64,000 bases of DNA from Paracoccaceae bacterium. Its GTDB lineage: Bacteria; Pseudomonadota; Alphaproteobacteria; Rhodobacterales; Rhodobacteraceae. Shown here piece after piece: positions 62,116 to 64,000 of the stretch. The stretch spans positions 48,322 to 112,321 of the forward strand of contig JAOTXT010000003.1 in assembly GCA_029862205.1 (NCBI GenBank), written 5' to 3'. Both the position numbers and the translations under genes were made by a program. The notes under the pieces were generated by a model. It saw only the letters and a program-made list of their open reading frames with translations, did no database searches and was not told the DNA's origin. Numbering within the stretch: the stretch's first letter is position 1; the number at the start of each line of letters is the position of its first letter.

Positions 62116-63984
62116 TCACTTCAGGATCTTCAGCAGATCCTTCACTTTGATCCGTTTCTTGTCGCGCCGGCCCTGGCCCTCCGCCTCGGTGCCCGTGGAT
62201 TCCTGTTCGGGCTGCAGGATATCCTGCAGGATATCGGCAGGGCGCTGCGGCTCGGGTTCTGCCTCGGGCTCGGGCTCGAATTGCTGCGCCGGCAGGCTGT
62301 TTCCCTGATCGAGAGCGGCTGTCCTCGGAGCCGGAGGCGGATAGGGCGCGCGGGCGGGCGCCAGCGCGCTGCCGCCGATCAGATCGCCCGTTTGCGCCCC
62401 GGTCTCAGCCGTGCCGCCGTTGTAAGTCGGCTGCGGCACCGTCTCCTCCGGCTCGGTCGCCTGCGGAATCGGCGCAGGCTCATCGCCGCCGCGTTTCCCG
62501 CCGAGCGCCCCCAGAAGCGTGCCGATTGCGCCCCCTGACCCGCTCTCTTGCTCATAGGTCGGCTGCTCGACCGAGCCGCCGCCCTGCTGGTCCTGGCCGC
62601 TGCCACTGCGCGAGCCCAGGATGCTGCCGAGCACCTGCTCGGTCGGGCTGACGCTGTCGCCGCCGGCCTGATCACGGCTGCCGCCTAGCGCGCCGTCGAG
62701 GACCTGCCCAAGAACACCGCCGCCCTCGTCCTGATCGCCGCCCGTCTGGCCGAGCAGGGCCCCCACCGCCTTGCCCGGATCCTTCACCAGCTCGCCCACC
62801 GTGCCGATGGTCCGTTCCGGGTCGCTGAGGAAGCCCTCGATCGCGGCGGTCAGGTCGGGCCGGATCTTCGGATTGGACCAGGTCCCGGTGATCAGCACCG
62901 GGAAGACGCCGAGTCCGCTATCTCCCAAAGCGCCGCCCTGGCCGGTCAGGCTGGCAACTGCTGTGGGCTCGAGCCGGAAATCCTGGGTCTGTGCGCCCAG
63001 ATCCACCGTCCCGGCACCGACAACGCGCAACAGCGGGCCGAGGAACGAGAAGTCGGAGTTGTGCAATACCCCGTCGGTGATGTCGAACGTGCCGGTCACC
63101 GCGCTGAAATCAGTCCTTTGCACGCCGTCCGTCTGACCGGTCAGATTGCGCACCATGGCGGCCAGGTTGACGCCCAGGATCGCGCCGTCGCTCAGGTCCA
63201 GGCCGCCATTGCCATCAAGGCTGCGCATAAGCTGGTCCATCGAGCCGCCCCGGCCCCGGGCATTGATGCGGAAGGCACCGATGCCTTCCAGATTGTCGAA
63301 CCCGGCCAGCGCCTGCAGAAGAGGCCTAAGCTGCACCTGGCTGACGGTCAGATCGGTCGCCACTTCCGCCTGATCGCCCGCGATCAGCACGATATCGCCG
63401 CTCATCCCGCCGCCATAGGCGTCGACCCGGTCGATCCGCATGTCCAGACGGCCGTCGCGCAGGCGTGCGTCGATGTCGCTGCGGCCGATCTCGATATCTC
63501 CCAGATCGACCGATTCCGCCCGGATCGCCAGATCCGCGTCGAGGGCCCTGAGGGCGGAGAGATCAAGCGGTTCGGTGCTCCACCCTTGGGCACCGCCGCT
63601 GCCTCCGCCACCCCCGGAACTACCCCCCGCGGGTCCCATGAAGGGCGTCAGGTCCACCGGACCCGAGTTCAAGTTGGCCGAGAGATAGGGCCGCCCGCCC
63701 ATATCGAGCGCTCCATCGCCGCTAAGACGGGTCTGGTCCACATTCAGTTCAAGCCCGGAGAGATCGATCCGATCGCCGCGCATGGCCAGGCTGGCCTCGG
63801 CGCCGGCGCTCTCGAACGTACCCGCCGGCGCGTCGAGCGCATTGCCGCTGGCCCATTCCGCAAAGGCGCGCAGATCGCTTATCTGAACCTTGACCGAGCC
63901 TTTCGCGGCAGGTGCGTCGCCCATCGAGACCGGCCCGTTGAACGAGGCGCTGAACAGCCCGTCCGCGCGGCCCGAAGCCGCCAC
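62116..63984 (-). CDS. AsmA-family protein, C-terminal part (gene continues past the window end)
   Basis: At least 622 residues. The first part has the AsmA C-terminal repeats (LNVDQTRLSGDGALDMGGRPYLSANLNS, then FRINARGRGGSMDQLMRSLDGNGGLDLSDGAI). A long low-complexity tail rich in Gly, Ser, Gln and Glu ends in a basic KKRIKVKDLLKILK. AsmA proteins act in outer-membrane lipid transport or assembly. The frame is still open and AsmA-like up to base 64000, so the true start is outside. The tail is longer than usual. Confidence 0.87.
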   Translation of the reverse strand: MAASGRADGLFSASFNGPVSMGDAPAAKGSVKVQISDLRAFAEWASGNALDAPAGTFESAGAEASLAMRGDRIDLSGLELNVDQTRLSGDGALDMGGRPYLSANLNSGPVDLTPFMGPAGGSSGGGGGSGGAQGWSTEPLDLSALRALDADLAIRAESVDLGDIEIGRSDIDARLRDGRLDMRIDRVDAYGGGMSGDIVLIAGDQAEVATDLTVSQVQLRPLLQALAGFDNLEGIGAFRINARGRGGSMDQLMRSLDGNGGLDLSDGAILGVNLAAMVRNLTGQTDGVQRTDFSAVTGTFDITDGVLHNSDFSFLGPLLRVVGAGTVDLGAQTQDFRLEPTAVASLTGQGGALGDSGLGVFPVLITGTWSNPKIRPDLTAAIEGFLSDPERTIGTVGELVKDPGKAVGALLGQTGGDQDEGGGVLGQVLDGALGGSRDQAGGDSVSPTEQVLGSILGSRSGSGQDQQGGGSVEQPTYEQESGSGGAIGTLLGALGGKRGGDEPAPIPQATEPEETVPQPTYNGGTAETGAQTGDLIGGSALAPARAPYPPPAPRTAALDQGNSLPAQQFEPEPEAEPEPQRPADILQDILQPEQESTGTEAEGQGRRDKKRIKVKDLLKILK

Positions 63985-64000
63985 GGTGAAGGATTGGTCC

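Overview
The window is GC-rich chromosomal DNA from a marine alphaproteobacterium of the Rhodobacteraceae / Roseobacter group. The signs are a circularly permuted two-piece tmRNA, an alphaproteobacterial SspB, tandem DUF1194 proteins, gene pairs such as DUF4169 plus ribbon-helix-helix, and above all a complete trimethylamine / TMAO catabolic cluster of the roseobacter type (tmm, tmoXWV, tdm, amt).

Layout. 1-5.1 kb: a frameshifted DUF1203 gene, priA, a TalC-type transaldolase, and the DUF484-xerC pair. 5.3-12.2 kb: a minus-strand block with RHH, DUF4169, periplasmic chorismate mutase, fumC, sspB, ssrA, four tandem DUF1194 (VWA-like, secreted) genes and gloA. 12.5-27.6 kb: housekeeping and general metabolism (thyX, a YedK/HMCES peptidase, a DUF2927 lipoprotein, a crotonase, glnE, a VOC protein, thrS, a glycosyltransferase, a hydrolase, two SDRs, an EamA transporter, gph and a GATase). 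27.6-46.5 kb: a methylated-amine island: a divergent GntR regulator, a glutamine-synthetase-like ligase, a split glutamate-synthase-like module (glxB/C/D), three poorly known genes, trimethylamine monooxygenase, the TMAO ABC transporter, TMAO demethylase, an Amt transporter with a small membrane partner, and a PhyH-type dioxygenase. 46.7-56.8 kb: a LysR regulator, a second ligase (probable gmaS) with a second split glutamate-synthase-like module (probable mgsABC), an XRE-cupin regulator and a TRAP transporter. 57.1-64 kb: rplY, ileS, a small secreted protein, lspA and a partial AsmA-like gene.

How the genes work together. TMA is oxidised to TMAO by Tmm or TMAO is imported by TmoXWV. Tdm then splits TMAO into dimethylamine and formaldehyde/C1-folate. 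Monomethylamine and ammonia can enter glutamate chemistry through GMA synthetase and N-methylglutamate synthase. The window holds two paralogous ligase + GlxBCD modules. They differ at one telling point: the FMN subunit of module 1 keeps a CX2CX4C iron-sulfur motif, and that of module 2 has lost it. Genes for dimethylamine monooxygenase (dmm) and N-methylglutamate dehydrogenase (mgd) are not in the window.

Non-coding structure is unusually rich. There is a family of palindromes with constant GTAGGG/CCCTAC ends and variable, self-complementary stems, two copies of which bracket glxD1. A perfect 40-bp inverted repeat lies next to ssrA. A degraded duplicate of the gmaS leader is present. TTGGT/ACCAA half-sites are clustered upstream of both the ligase-1 operon and amt. 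No rRNA, canonical tRNA, CRISPR array, prophage or insertion sequence was seen.
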